This document shows positions 11,618 through 23,100 of a DNA stretch of 64,000 nt, piece after piece. The stretch is taken from NCBI RefSeq assembly GCF_050436995.1, contig NC_134770.1, positions 1,250,501-1,314,500 of the forward strand. The letters run 5' to 3'. A model generated the notes under the pieces. That model saw nothing but the letters and a program-made list of their open reading frames with translations, was not told where the DNA came from and ran no database searches. The position numbers were made by a program, and so were the translations under genes. Each line of letters begins with the position of its first letter. Positions within the stretch are counted from its first letter, which is position 1. This stretch comes from Anticarsia gemmatalis (lineage: Eukaryota > Arthropoda > Insecta > Lepidoptera > Erebidae).

Positions 11618-12687
11618 CAGGGGCCGAAACAGGTCAGTAAAGTCAGTAAAAGTCAGTATTTTTGGACCTGGTCAGTAAAAGTCAGTTTTTTCGAAAATTG
11701 GTCAGTATTGTCAGTATTTTTCCAAATTCAATAATATTTTTTGGTTTTCCTCTGCTGTTGGCCAATCTTACATTCTCGATTTGCCCAGTGATGATATCAG
11801 AGGGCTGCTGTGGATGCTCTATATTATGTGGATGATCTACGTATATATTGAAGCATCACATGACTTCAATAGAATAGCAGATTAAAATTTACTATTTTTT
11901 GAAATCAGTATTTTTGAAGTGAAAATTCTTTAGCGCCGCTGCGCACTTTTTCTGGAATGGGTAAAAACTTCTAAACTCGCGTGAAGACACGTCACCTGAC
12001 AAAAATTCGTAAAACCTGATTGAAAATTTGTAAGACGGGATGTTTATTAGAGTTTTTGGTGTTCATTGGAGTTTATTGAAGTTTAGTGGAGTTTATTAGC
12101 GTTTCTGGAGTTTTTTGGAGTACGTCAATTTTGCATGAATGCGTATTACTCACTTGCAATATGATCTATTTATCTATCGTATGGTTAGTTGTCAACCTAG
12201 AGTCAAAGTTGTCCAAGCCGACTGAAAGGCCTTTGACATGGCTTAACGTCTCTTATCTTAATCGACAACAACCGGGACCGACTTTATACGTGCCCTCCGA
12301 AGCACGGAGACGCTCAGTACAAATACCACTATGCGGTCATCCATCTTGCTTAACCCAGAGATCGTTTACCGACCGGTGAGCACAAATGGCTATGAGCGCA
12401 TTGTAATAATAATACAATAACAATTAATAACAATATAAAAAGCTTTTTAATACAATAAAAAGGTGGTGCTTGTTGACTATTGGGATTGTGGAGACCAATA
12501 ACCGAAAATAGGCTTTTTAACTGACTTCAAAAAAGGATTTTGACTTCTCAATTCGACTGTATTTTATTTTTATTTCACACCATTCACCCGAAAAACGGTT
12601 TAGAAATGGTCAGTATTTGGTCAGTATTTTTGAATTTTTGGTCAGTAAAATCAGTATTTTCGACCTTAGAATTTGTTTCGGCCCCTG
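11618..12687. mobile_element. hAT-like non-autonomous element with GTCAGTA arrays
   Basis: A 1,070-bp element bounded by inverted CAGGGGCCGAAACA ends, the CAGGG-type terminus typical of hAT transposons. The hexamer TATTAT flanks both ends (11612-11617 and 12688-12693); hAT normally makes 8-bp duplications, so this is either a decayed duplication or another arrangement. Just inside both ends the word GTCAGTA (or its complement) is repeated many times. The interior has a degenerate direct repeat around GGAGTTTATTGAAGTTTAG (12043-12120) and a 5S-derived SINE (12178-12398). No transposase is present. Confidence 0.7.
12178..12398 (-). repeat. 5S-rRNA-derived SINE (minus), nested in the hAT-like element
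   Basis: Reverse-strand copy of the family described at 12951. It carries the reversed words CGTGCCCTCCGAAGCACGGA, CACTATGCGGTCATCCATCT and GACCGGTGAGCAC. The block between the two 5S-like boxes is partly deleted. Confidence 0.75.
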
Positions 12688-12950
12688 TATTATGTATGTG
12701 TTATACTTAGTGTCTATTATAGTTTGTAGTGTTATGTGCGTGTGAGCATCTATTAACGTATGATCGCAGCTAATGGTCGTAATTTTCCATGTAGAGCACT
12801 CATTTTTACTGTAAATGACGTAGTCTGTATATTTGTTGCTCAGTATCGCAGAAATAGTCCTTAAAGGGTTTGCAGAAGATACCTTTTCTACGGCAGAAAT
12901 GGTATCTTCAGGCAGAAATTCGAAAAAATATTTGGCATTACTTTGCCATA

Positions 12951-13127
12951 GCCAGTTGTGCTCACCGGTCTGACAACGATCTGTGGGCTAAGCAACCGCT
13001 GGCGCGGTCATTCCATAGATGGGTGACCGCATAGTGGTATTTGAACTGGGCGTCTCCATGCTTCGGAGGGCACGTAAAAAGTCGGTCCCGGTGGTTGTCT
13101 ACTAAGATAACAGTCGTTAAGCCAGCC
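12951..13127 (+). repeat. 5S-rRNA-derived SINE (plus)
   Basis: The head aligns by eye with the internal-promoter half of eukaryotic 5S rRNA: CGATC, then CTAAGCAACCG (5S: TTAAGCAAC), then GCGCGGT, then AGATGGGTGACCGC (5S: GGATGGGTGACCGC), in the right order and at nearly the right spacing. These are the A-box and C-box regions used by RNA polymerase III. A family-specific body follows (GCTTCGGAGGGCACGTAAAA, AAGTCGGTCCCGGTGGTTGT). Related copies lie at 12.2, 34.7, 38.4, 42.7, 48.5 and 49.1 kb. Confidence 0.8.
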
Positions 13128-13389
13128 AAAATATCGTAACAGAATAAAATTGCGAGCGAACTCGCAGACATTATAGTTCATGAATACTTAGTTTGTTATT
13201 CTTAAGTTACTAATTCAATTAGGCGTGTTATTTAACACTTATTTACCACTCGTACGTCGTAGTAGAAACTTGAGCTAATTCAGACCATTATAACGTAATG
13301 GAACTAGTTGTAATACCTACTAGAAGATTGGACATTAACAATTGGTTTCAAGTGCAATCTTAATTCTGTGACTAGTCACTACATGACAT

Positions 13390-13505
13390 AAAGAAAAGTC
13401 GCTTCTCGGGTCTGTCCCTATGTCTGTCTGTATGTATGTATGCTTAGATCTTTAAAACTACACAACAGATTTTGATGCGATCTTTTTTATAAGATAGAGT
13501 GATTC
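13390..13505 (+). repeat. Repeat fragment (GTCTGTCCCTATGTCTG type)
   Basis: Contains GTCGCTTCTCGGGTCTGTCC, a (GTAT)n stretch and TTAGATCTTTAAAACTACAC. The same word order occurs at 9.9-10.0 kb and 26.8 kb, so this is a dispersed repeat. Confidence 0.5.
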
Positions 13506-13533
13506 ATTGATGTGTATAATAATATGCATAATA

Positions 13534-13642
13534 TTAGGCCGGGGAAAAAGTCTTTTCGCATTATAGTATGTATGAACTTGTAATAAAATCTCTTTGGATT
13601 CAAGAATCACAAATGAGTACACGGTTTATTAGGTTTCTTTCA
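13534..13642. mobile_element. Mariner-like MITE, left half only
   Basis: Starts TTAGGCCGGGGAAAAAGTCT and continues through the arm and middle of the element defined at 6803, but stops after TTTATTAGGTTTCTTTCA without its right arm. It ends about 65 bp before the 3' splice site that precedes the ommochrome-binding-like start codon. Confidence 0.75.
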
Positions 13643-13709
13643 CCTATAATTTAAGATTTCGAATACTTTTGACAAGCTTAATAACCAAAATGTTTTGCTT
13701 TTTCAGAAT

Positions 13710-14513
13710 ATGAAGCTGTTACTCTTCACAATCCTCGTCTCCTGGGCATCAGCACAGAAATGTCCCGGCATCTTCTTCAACTACAGATGCTACGAAATCG
13801 AAATTATTAAAGAAGGAATCAGCAACATTCACCAATTAGTCTTCAACGATAATGACAACACATTATATTTTACTTTCGACCAAATAGCAAGAACTCCTTC
13901 AAGAGCTCTAGGCTTTTTTAACATAGACGATGAATCAGCTGGTGTTATAGACGGTATTAGAAATGCTACAGCCGTTACTATAGATAAAAGACGAAACAGA
14001 ATATATGTAGGCGGATCAGATGGTTTATTCTTCCTCCATCAAAATAAAGTTCCAGAAAAACTACCGGTAAACGATAATATAATAAATCTTTTCTTCAAAG
14101 ATGTTGTTTATTTCGTGAACAGAAGACGGCAAGCTTACAAATTTGATTACGGCAATGTAACTCCATTGCAGGAAACAAATGGCGAAGCAGTAGACAAATT
14201 AATAGTTGATGATGATAATAATATACTTTTTGTACAAAATAGAAAGTTATTTAGAGTCAAAATTGGTACAAGAGCTATTAATACTCATGAAAGATATATC
14301 GTTGATGTGTTGACTACAGATTATCTATATAAGCCTTATGTATGTGCAACCTCGGGTGTCTATGTATATAATAAGTACAAATATGCTTTAGATAAAGTGG
14401 CAAATATATATGATTTGAGAGAACTAACGTTTACTAAGCAAGGTGAACCTATTTATGCGGTTGTAGATAATATTGTTAAATTGAATTATAATCCTATACC
14501 TTATATACCTTAG
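13710..14513 (+). CDS. Ommochrome-binding-protein-like secreted protein 1
   Basis: A 267-residue secreted protein resembling the lepidopteran ommochrome-binding protein family, haemolymph proteins that bind ommatin pigments. Residues 1-15 (MKLLLFTILVSWASA) form a signal peptide. The remainder has short repeated beta-strand units typical of the family, for example AVTIDKRRNRIYVGGSDGLF and KLIVDDDNNILFVQNRKLFR, suggesting a beta-propeller-like fold (inference). An upstream in-frame ATG at 13695 was rejected: CTTTTTCAG at 13698-13706 is a good 3' splice site, so ATG 13710 lies 4 nt into an exon and a 5' non-coding exon lies upstream. The second exon encodes the whole protein. AATAAA signals follow at 14769 and 14822-14831. 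A paralogue is at 31126. The pigment ligand is inferred from the family only. Confidence 0.85.
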   Translation: MKLLLFTILVSWASAQKCPGIFFNYRCYEIEIIKEGISNIHQLVFNDNDNTLYFTFDQIARTPSRALGFFNIDDESAGVIDGIRNATAVTIDKRRNRIYVGGSDGLFFLHQNKVPEKLPVNDNIINLFFKDVVYFVNRRRQAYKFDYGNVTPLQETNGEAVDKLIVDDDNNILFVQNRKLFRVKIGTRAINTHERYIVDVLTTDYLYKPYVCATSGVYVYNKYKYALDKVANIYDLRELTFTKQGEPIYAVVDNIVKLNYNPIPYIP

Positions 14514-15191
14514 ATTTAGTTTATAAATATGGTCTTATGGCCAGTTAATGGCCGGTTTCGTAACTTTCAAATATGTTTCGGTTAGCGTAACTCTTACCTG
14601 TAAGACATGAAACTGGCTTTATTTGTCAGTGTCATGAGTTACGGATAACTGTCGGTTAACATATCTAATAGCTACAGAAACAGCGAAATATTTACGGAAA
14701 AATCTGTCAAGATTCATTTGCTCTGTTAATCAATATTAATTGTTATAAAGGTTGTGAAACCAGCCACTAATAAATTAAGCTAAGTATTTATTTGTATCTT
14801 ATAACCGTTTACTAACTTTAAAATAAATAAAAGCCAGAAAAGTAGAAGGCATACCTCTTGTCAAGTTCACGTCTGTTGTTTTCATTTTTCTTCTGTGTCT
14901 TGCTGCTATATTCAGACGCACAAAGTTATTTGCCGTATATTATATCTTATGGCATAGTTTTATAGTCAGAAAGTATGGAAACATATATATATACAGGTTC
15001 ATAAGTTTGTAGTGATTCATGTTGCAAATATCTGGACTATTACATGATGCAAGGATTACTCACTCCTGTTAAATGGTTACCTGTTTTGTAATAGTAGTTT
15101 AATGGCTTGCAAAATAGCGTTGGTTTGATATCAGATACTAGTTGTTATGTCTTTCGAATATTGTATTTGGGGCCAGTTGGCTCAGCCTAGC

Positions 15192-15325
15192 TGACTAGAC
15201 CCCGCGCAGTTTCTGAGGTACATTTAGCGGTAGTTTATCTATTCAATAGTGTCAAAAGTCATATAAAAAAACGTAATTGAATAGATAAACTACCACTAAA
15301 TGTACTCCGAAACCGGGGGTAGGCC
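15192..15325. mobile_element. Palindromic MITE with GCGGTAGTTTATC arms
   Basis: Left arm TACATTTAGCGGTAGTTTAT, right arm ATAGATAAACTACCACTAAATGTAC, with outer CCCCG/CGGGG and a short A-rich centre. The whole element folds into one hairpin. Sister copies are at 38896-39013 and 48195-48317, with a half at 6.4 kb. Confidence 0.7.
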
Positions 15326-15479
15326 GGATAGCGTCAGTAAAATTGTATAAAAGCAACTGTAAAAATATAATCTAAAAAGTTATTTGATAGTTATCTAGAA
15401 CTGGTTAAACCGACCCTAAGACCAGTTGACAGTTAAAATAGAGGTAAGTATGTTTGAGACCAGTAATATTAGCAATTAG

Positions 15480-15715
15480 AATTTTGTGGTAGCGCCGCGT
15501 GTGGCGGGTTCGAATCCCACCCGGGACAAATATTTGTGTGATGAGCACGTGCATTTGTTCTGAGCCTGGATGTTAATTTATCTATATAAGTATGTATTTA
15601 GAAGTATATAAGTATGTTTATCAGTTGTCTGGTTACTTGTACAAGTTCTGCTTAGTTTGGAATCAGATGACCGTGTGCGAGTTATCCAAAAATATTTATT
15701 ATTATTTTATTATTA
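15480..15715 (+). repeat. SINE-B (tRNA-derived, plus)
   Basis: The head carries GGTAGCGCCGCGTGTGGCG and the B-box-like GGGTTCGAATCCCACCCGGG. The body carries GTATTTAGAAGTATATAAGT, ATGTTTATCAGTTGTCTGG and TGCTTAGTTTGGAATCAGAT, and ends in a TTATTATTATT tail. It is the best full-length copy of this family in the window. Confidence 0.75.
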
Positions 15716-16367
15716 CGTATTTTGAAATAAGTGGTCACCTAATTAAGGTTTTTTAAATAAACAAGAAGTTCCTAAGATGACCTGAGTTAATATTTTCGGA
15801 AAATTACTGTATCTCTTTGGGTCAAACAACAAGCTAATTTTAAACACGTTTTTATAAAAGTGTGTGCATAATTATTATTATAAGTTATTTGTCAAAAGTG
15901 TTTTGTGTATAAATATAATGTGATGTAGTACAATGTTTGTGTAAATAAATTATACCTAATACAGTCGTTTTGTTGTGAGATTTGTTGTTTTATTTGAATA
16001 TAACTTGCATTTACTTATCCCTTCGAGATTTCAAAAAAGTACATATTATAGAGCCTTCTAATGATCATGAATAAATCTAAGAATAATAAGTAAGGCAGCC
16101 TAACCCATGATCCTTAGGACTCCATGAATATACAATATATTTCTGTCATACAGGACCTCGTTTTAATTATCCTTTTTCCTACTTAAGAAATAAAAAAAAG
16201 AAGAGTGACTTGTCATCGCCATCATATCACTTTGATAGAAGTTTAGTCTTTGGTCAAAACTGTCAAATACTCTACGCTTACAATTTCTACAATGATTATA
16301 AAACAGAAATGGAATTTGCGAAAGGTAATCATATATTATTAACAAAAATAATATATTACCAATTGGT

Positions 16368-16480
16368 GTCCCACTGCTGGGCAAGGCTCCCCCTCCCGTA
16401 ATTAAGGTTAGGCCTTGAGTTCAACAAGCTGGCCAGGTGCGGGTTGAGAACTTTGCATATCTTCAAGAATTGTGTTAAAT
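16368..16480 (-). repeat. SINE-A tail (minus)
   Basis: Reversed tail: CCCACTGCTGGGCAAGGCTC, GGCCTTGAGTTCAACAAGCT, CAGGTGCGGGTTGAGAACTT. Truncated. Confidence 0.65.
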
Positions 16481-16637
16481 AACTTTCAGGCAAGGAAGGT
16501 TTCAACACGATGTTTTCCATTTTGTAATTCACACATAACTTCGAAAAGTCATTCGCATGTTGCCTCTATGACCGCTGTGACAAAATTGAGATCATTCTAA
16601 GTGTAGATACCTGACTTTCACCCAGGAATCGAGCCTT

Positions 16638-16815
16638 AGGGAAGGTTCATATCTGACGGAACATACGTAGCGTATTATCGGTCGCGCAACGCCAGAATAG
16701 ACAAATGTATAGAAAAACACTCGACCGTTCACACTCAACCGATGATGCGTCGGTGCGAAGCCCATACAAATTAAGTTACGCCCGACGCATCTTCCGTCAG
16801 ATTTGAACCTTCCCT
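16638..16815. mobile_element. MITE with AGGGAAGGTTC ends, Harbinger-like
   Basis: A 178-bp element with inverted ends AGGGAAGGTTCATATCTGAC and TCAGATTTGAACCTTCCCT, arms of roughly 25-30 bp, and a GC-rich interior. If TTA/TGA on either side are remnants of a 3-bp duplication, it would fit PIF/Harbinger; this is weak. Confidence 0.55.
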
Positions 16816-17115
16816 GAAACCTCACGATCATTTGCATACCGAATAAAACACAGAGGTCACTAGAGTCCTACACCTTCGTCCTGCGCCTGACCAGCTCTCA
16901 CTGGTCGTGTCGGTTATCCGTCCCACCAGACTATGAGAGTTATGGAATAGAGAGTGTACCTGTGTATTGTGCACACACTTGGACACTATAAACAAAGTCC
17001 TGCACAGATGGCCAGTTTCAATGAAACTGACCGCCGTAGCTGTATATCGGCTAGGAGGACATTATATTACATTACATTACACCTCCGTATATAGATAACA
17101 CTACTCTTGTTTCAG

Positions 17116-20100
17116 TTGCTAGTATGTTCGAAGCGCCTTTACCGTTCTCAAAAGCATTTAGTTGCATGTGGAGTCTTTGTTGCTGCGTTCCTTATTATAG
17201 GAGTGTATATTGTGACGAATAAAGAAGAATTCGCGGATTTTAAGAAGACTAATATGTAAGTAATAGATTTACCCTCTTATTCATAAACACACTATAAACC
17301 TATTTTAGTTAAAGAACTGCTATAATATGTTTTCTCTCTTTCATTTCGCTAAGGAGTGAAAGAAACAAAACTCTTTGTAAGCTTTTCATAACTTCATACA
17401 TTTTTAAGAATAAGAGGGTTAGATGTCTTGGAAAAAAGATCTGGTGCGTAGTATTCGTAACAGGCAGTCCTGTATGACAAGATGTATGGATGTAAATGAG
17501 TAAAGGAAAGTTTTTAAGGATCGTACTAAGGGGCGTTCTTTGGTTTCTGCCTATAGAGAAAGGCGTGATTTAATGTATTTATGTTTTATGTAAGTAATAG
17601 CCGAGTCTTATAAACATTCACGACGTAAACAAGAGGACAGCTTGTTTACGACGTGAATGCTTAGAAGACTTGGGTTCGAATCCAAGGCACCACATTAATG
17701 ACTGTTGTCAGCAAATCAAATTCTAGCCCTAAGCATCACTTCATCACTTGTCGTGAGTTAATTTGATAGCATGCAAAATCTTCAATCCGCAGTTGGCCCG
17801 CGTCGTGGACTTAAGGCTTAGCTCCTCAAGGGCCCCTCCCTCATTTCGTGGGGCGCCTATGTAACGTTTTAACAGAAAACACAAAAAATAATGTTAATAT
17901 TATTAATTAATTAATGTAACCCGTTAATGCCCCACTGCTGGGCAAGGGTCTCCTCCCGTAATGAGGAAGGGGTAAGGCCTTGAGTCCACCACGCTGGCTA
18001 ACTGCGGGTTGGGGACTTTGCATAACTTCGAAACCTGCGACCACTTGAATGGGAGGTACCAACTTAAACCACTCGGCTATCATTGCTCCAGTAGGACAGT
18101 ATAGGACTCTTAATTTATTTTTCAGAATAGTCAAAACGCGGCTTAGTCAAAGCGTTCTAGAAGAAAAAGGAACGGGCTGCGAGATTCCCAACCTGGATCC
18201 TTTCTCTGAAGACGCCATGATGTTTAAGAAGGAACCATCAAAGATAGTCTGCGACGGTACTGATTGGGTCAACTGTTATGTAAGATAAACGTTTATTCTT
18301 AGTTATGTGTGGTGCAGTAGTTAAGGTGGTCACCACGCCACTACCATTGCATCGGGTCGTGGGTTCGATTCCCACACGGAGCAATTATTTGTGCGATCCA
18401 CAAATACTTGTTTCGTGTCTGGTAGTGTGTCCGTTGTTTGTATGTTTGTAAAAGTTCCCGCGGCACAAGAACATTCTTAATGAGGAAGTAGTCTATAAAA
18501 AAATCTATCTACGCACAGCCCTAACCACTGGACAGATCGCGCTGAAATTTGGCATGCAGGTAGATGTTATGACGTAGGCATCCGCTTAGAAAGGATTTTG
18601 ATAATCCTGTTCCCAAGGGGATAAAATAGGGGATGAAAATTTGTATGAAAATTCTGTCCTAAGTCACAATCCACGCCGACGAAGTCGCGGGCAAAAGCTG
18701 ACTAAATAAAAAGCGACTTCGTTTTAAAAACTAAATAATATTTTTCAGAGATCAAAATGTATGGTAGACAGAGACATACTGAAAACTATGAAAGATGTAG
18801 AGTGTACCTACAGAGATATAATTTATGTAAACGATAGTTACTATTACCTGGGAGAAGCAGTGGTTGTTAAAGAAGCTGAATCTTACGCGCTGAACAAAAG
18901 CGACCATGTCAAAGTAAGCTGTACCGGCACGGATATTAATGGGTTAGTTATAATTGGTTAATTTTGACTGCCTCTGGCGCAGTCGGTGGTCAATACCGCC
19001 CAAGAAGTCTCGAGTTCGAATCCCGAAAATTATTATCTGAGTTCTCTGTACAATGAACGAGTTCTCTGAACATTTCTCAGAAATTGCACGGAGTTGGTAA
19101 GTCGTAGGACTCCGTGCCTCGGACAGCACGAAAAGCCGTCGCAAAAATCACAAATGAGTACGCGGTTCATTAGGTTTCTTTCAGTGAGCTGGTGAGGTAC
19201 CCAAAAATCGAGCTTTTTTGTGAAGAGAAAAGATTTTATAACAAGTTCATTTTAGTTCATACATACTATAATGCGAAAAGACTTTTTCCCCGACCTAATA
19301 TAAATATTTTTTTGCAGACTAGGCCTCATCTCATCTACATGGAGTAGTTACAAGGCCGGATTCCGTCATATCCCCTTGCCAGTAAGACCGGACCTGAAGG
19401 ATGCCTACAACGTACTCTTCCTGGCCTTCGATTCTATATCACATAACGGCTTCATACGCTCCATGCCAAAGAGTTATCAGTACCTTATAGAAGATTTGGA
19501 TGCTGTTTTCTTGAATGGGTAATGTTTTTTTTGCTAGTAGTTAGATTTATCGTATGGTTAGTGGTCAACCTAGTGTTAAAATTTTGATTGATTGAACTTG
19601 ATTGTATGGGGACCCTCCTTAACATTTTGTTTTTTTTATTTTTAGTATTTGTATAGCGGCAACGGAAATACATCATTTGTGAAAATTTCAGCTTTCTAAC
19701 TATCACGGTTTATGAGATACAGCTTGGAGGCAAACAGCGGAGGCTTAGTAATAGGGTTCCGATTTTACCCTTTGGGTACGAAACCCTAAAAAGACTAATA
19801 ACACTTTACCTGGCACGGGAATTGAAAGCGAGACCTAGTGATCAGCAGTCGTATGCCCTACCGAAACGACATAGGCACTAGGTAGTAAAATAAGTTTCAA
19901 TGTTTTTTCATATTTCAGTCACTCCATAGTTGGTGATGGTACTCCGGCTGCGTTGTTCCCTATCCTCACCGGGAGGGATGAGCTGGAACATCCAGACACG
20001 AGGAAGACGCTGGCAAAAGACCAGTTCCTTGATCATAGGACTTTTATCTTTAATCATGTTAAAGAGAATGGGTAAGAAGAACTTTTTAAAGACTAGTATC

Positions 20101-23100
20101 CTACTAATATTATAAATGCGAAAGTTTATAAGTATGTATGCATGGATGTTTGTAACTCTTTCACGCAAGTACTACTGAACCGATTACGATGAAACTTGGT
20201 ATGTAGGTAGCTGAAGACCTAAAATAACACATAAGCTACTTTTTATTCCGAAGTTTCCGAGTGATCGGGATTTACACGGGAAGGGATACTACGCGGACGA
20301 AGTCGCGAGCCTCTAGTAATATTATAAATAGCTGACCCGCGCAACTTCGCTTGCGTCACCTAAGAGAATGGGTCAAAATTTTCCCCGTTTTTGTAACGTT
20401 TTTCGTTGCTGCTCAGCTCCTTATGACCGTAGCGTGATGTTATATAGCCTATAGCCTTCCTCGATAAATAAGCTATCTAACACTGAAAGAATTTTTCAAA
20501 TCGGACCAGTAGTTCCCGAGATTAGCGCGTTCAAACAAACAAACAAACAAACAAACAAACTCTTCAGCTTTATAATATTAGTATAGATACAAAAGTTTGG
20601 ATGTTTGTTACTCAATTACTGCAAATTGAACGAATATTGATAAAATTTGGTCCGTACGTAGTTTATCTCTTTTTATTGACATATAGGATACTTTTTATTC
20701 CGATAAATTTTTTGGTGCGGACGCAGTCTCAGGTACAAGCTAGTCTAACAAAATATCATATTTCTAGGTACCGTACAGCATACTTCGAAGACATGCCCTG
20801 GATAGGCACGTTCCAGTACCGGTTCAACGGCTTCCGGCACCAGCCGGCTGACCACTACCTGAGAGCGTTCTTCACTGAAGAGGCCAAGAGTAGGAGGAAG
20901 TGGTGGGGAGGGATCTCTGACAAGCACTGCTTAGGAGCTGTTCCGATGTATCAGTTCATGTTGGATCTTACGGAACAGGTAAGATTTTAATGATAGTAAT
21001 ATACAAGTGAGCAGTGTGGTATAAGTTGATACCGAATGATACCTCTCACGCAAGTGGTCGCACGTTCGAATCCGAGGCAACACACTTATGACATTTCGAA
21101 GTTATGTGTGTACAAGAAATAATTATAAATTGTTCCAACGGTGAAGAAAAATATCGTGATGCAATCGTGCATGCCTGAGAGCTCTTTAAAATAGTTCTTG
21201 AGGGTATGCAAAGTCCCCAACCCGCAATTGGCGAGCGTAGTGGACTCAAGGCCTAACCCTCCCTCATTTTGGGAGGAGATCCTTGCCCTGCAGTGGGACA
21301 GTAATGGTATGGGTTCAATTTATTTTATTTATGTATTTCCAGTTCTTCTCCCTGGACGGCAAGAAGTTTGCCTTCACGTTTATATCAGACGTGACCCACG
21401 ATGACTTCAACATGATCTCCAATGCTGACGACGCCTTTCTGCGGCTCCTCATGAATATGGTCGTGAAGAAGCTGTTCGAAGACACCCTCGTCATCGTCAT
21501 GGGAGACCATGGGACTAGGTTGGTAACAAAATAATGTAGGTTAGTATTGCGATATCGGGTAATTATTTTGATTCGATCCTGCTGCATTATTTGTACTTGG
21601 GTTTTCTTTGCGTTTCGTCTGGGTATCATTAGCCGAAGTCTAGAGATCTTTAAATATTGCTTCTCCACAAATTAATTTATTGTCATTATACCGTAAAATC
21701 ATACAAACAACTAACATTAACATTTCTAAGAATACTGTAAGATTAAATCGGTTCAATGCGATTCGATGGCGCGATAGTGCAATGGAGGCTTCTTTTTAAA
21801 TGGGTACAAAATATATTAACAAGATGTTTGTTATTTTAGTCATTCTCCCGATATTTTCAGATTCGCTTCCATACGCAACACTTATCAAGGTAGAATCGAA
21901 GAACGTTTGCCACTAATGGCCATAATTTTACCAGAAAGACTGCAAAAACTTCGCCCTGAAGCTTTGAAAGCTTTGAAATATAACAAAGATGTACTGACGA
22001 CGCATTTCGATATCTACCCTACAGTGTTAGATGTTTTAGATATGAAGAAACTAAGTAATACGTACAAAGTGCCTGGGTCTGATTTGCCGCGAGCTATGAC
22101 GCTGCTTGAAAAGGTAATATTTTTGTTACATCATAACTGTTTTCTGCAAAATATGATCTTATAGACCACGATAGATGGCAACTGTAACAGGCTGGAATAT
22201 ATTACAAACAATATTACGTAACTGAAGTGAAATATGAAAAATACAATATTTTTAAATTCTCTTTTATGTAATAACGAAATAAATAAATAACATTGGACAA
22301 CTCACACACCGTCATTTGATTTCAAACTAAACAGAGCTTGTACTATTGTAACCAAATAACTGATAAACATACTTATATACCTCTAAATACATCTTATATA
22401 GATACATTAACAACCAGAGGGTCAGAACCAAAACTTTTGCTCTTCACGCAAAGATTTGTCCCGGGTAGGATTCGAACCACACGCAGCGCGACGGTTATTG
22501 CGGCGAGGTGACCGCGTTAATAAGCGCCAAACGTGAAACATAAGATATTTTTTGCTGACTGAATTCTGGCAAATCAGATAACATGAAATATCTAAGTCAT
22601 CAAAACGCTAGTTGCCTCTGGGATGCGGCTATCCTCACTCTAATTTGGTGAATAATAATCTATGATTTTGTAATATGTTACAAATTATGACTCTTCCTCA
22701 GATCCCAAAGTTCCGTACATGTGGAGAAGCAGGGGTACTCCCGCACTGGTGTGTGTGCACCAAGTGGTACAATGTGTCGAGGACTAACCCCTTCTACGAG
22801 CAGGTCGCTAAAGTGTTAGCCAGGTATATTGACGGCATCAGTGATGAGAAACGGTAAGTATTTATTATTTTAAGTTTTATTAAAACAAACTCGACGCCAT
22901 ATTTGAAGGGTTTTTTTTTTGTTATTCCGTTCTACCGCTCTGTTAGCACTTTTGAGTTTGAAGGGAATAATACTTTTGTGTTGTCAGGAGTGAAAATCTT
23001 ATGTCTGCTGTAGTTATAGTGAAATTGGCTGAGATCTCAGTTCAAATTCTGAGTCAGAATTAATTGTTAGTTTTCAAAATTATGATGAAAATTCTTACCG

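Larger units (their letters stand above)
14832..17115. other. Intergenic: MITEs, SINEs, possible TATA box
   Basis: Contains a palindromic MITE (15192-15325), SINE-B (about 15480-15715), a minus SINE-A tail (about 16368-16480) and another MITE (16638-16815). TATAAAAG at 15346-15353, followed by a GAG|GTAAGTATG donor-like site at 15444, could mark a 5' non-coding exon of the DUF229 gene. No start codon suited to its reading frame was located. Confidence 0.45.

Noticed and set aside
12086..12379. 97-residue ORF
   Set aside because: Shadow of the 5S-derived SINE inside the hAT-like element.
13695..13709. Upstream ATG adding five residues to the first ommochrome-binding-like protein
   Set aside because: CTTTTTCAG at 13698-13706 is a splice acceptor, so this ATG is intronic and would spoil the signal peptide start.
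15346..15443. TATAAAAG plus donor as first exon of the DUF229 gene
   Set aside because: Joined to 17116, the frame is open but has a stop upstream and no ATG, so it cannot provide the start; noted only as context.
20745..20927. Minus ORF opposite a DUF229 exon
   Set aside because: Shadow of the real exon 20768-20978, which has the conserved protein.
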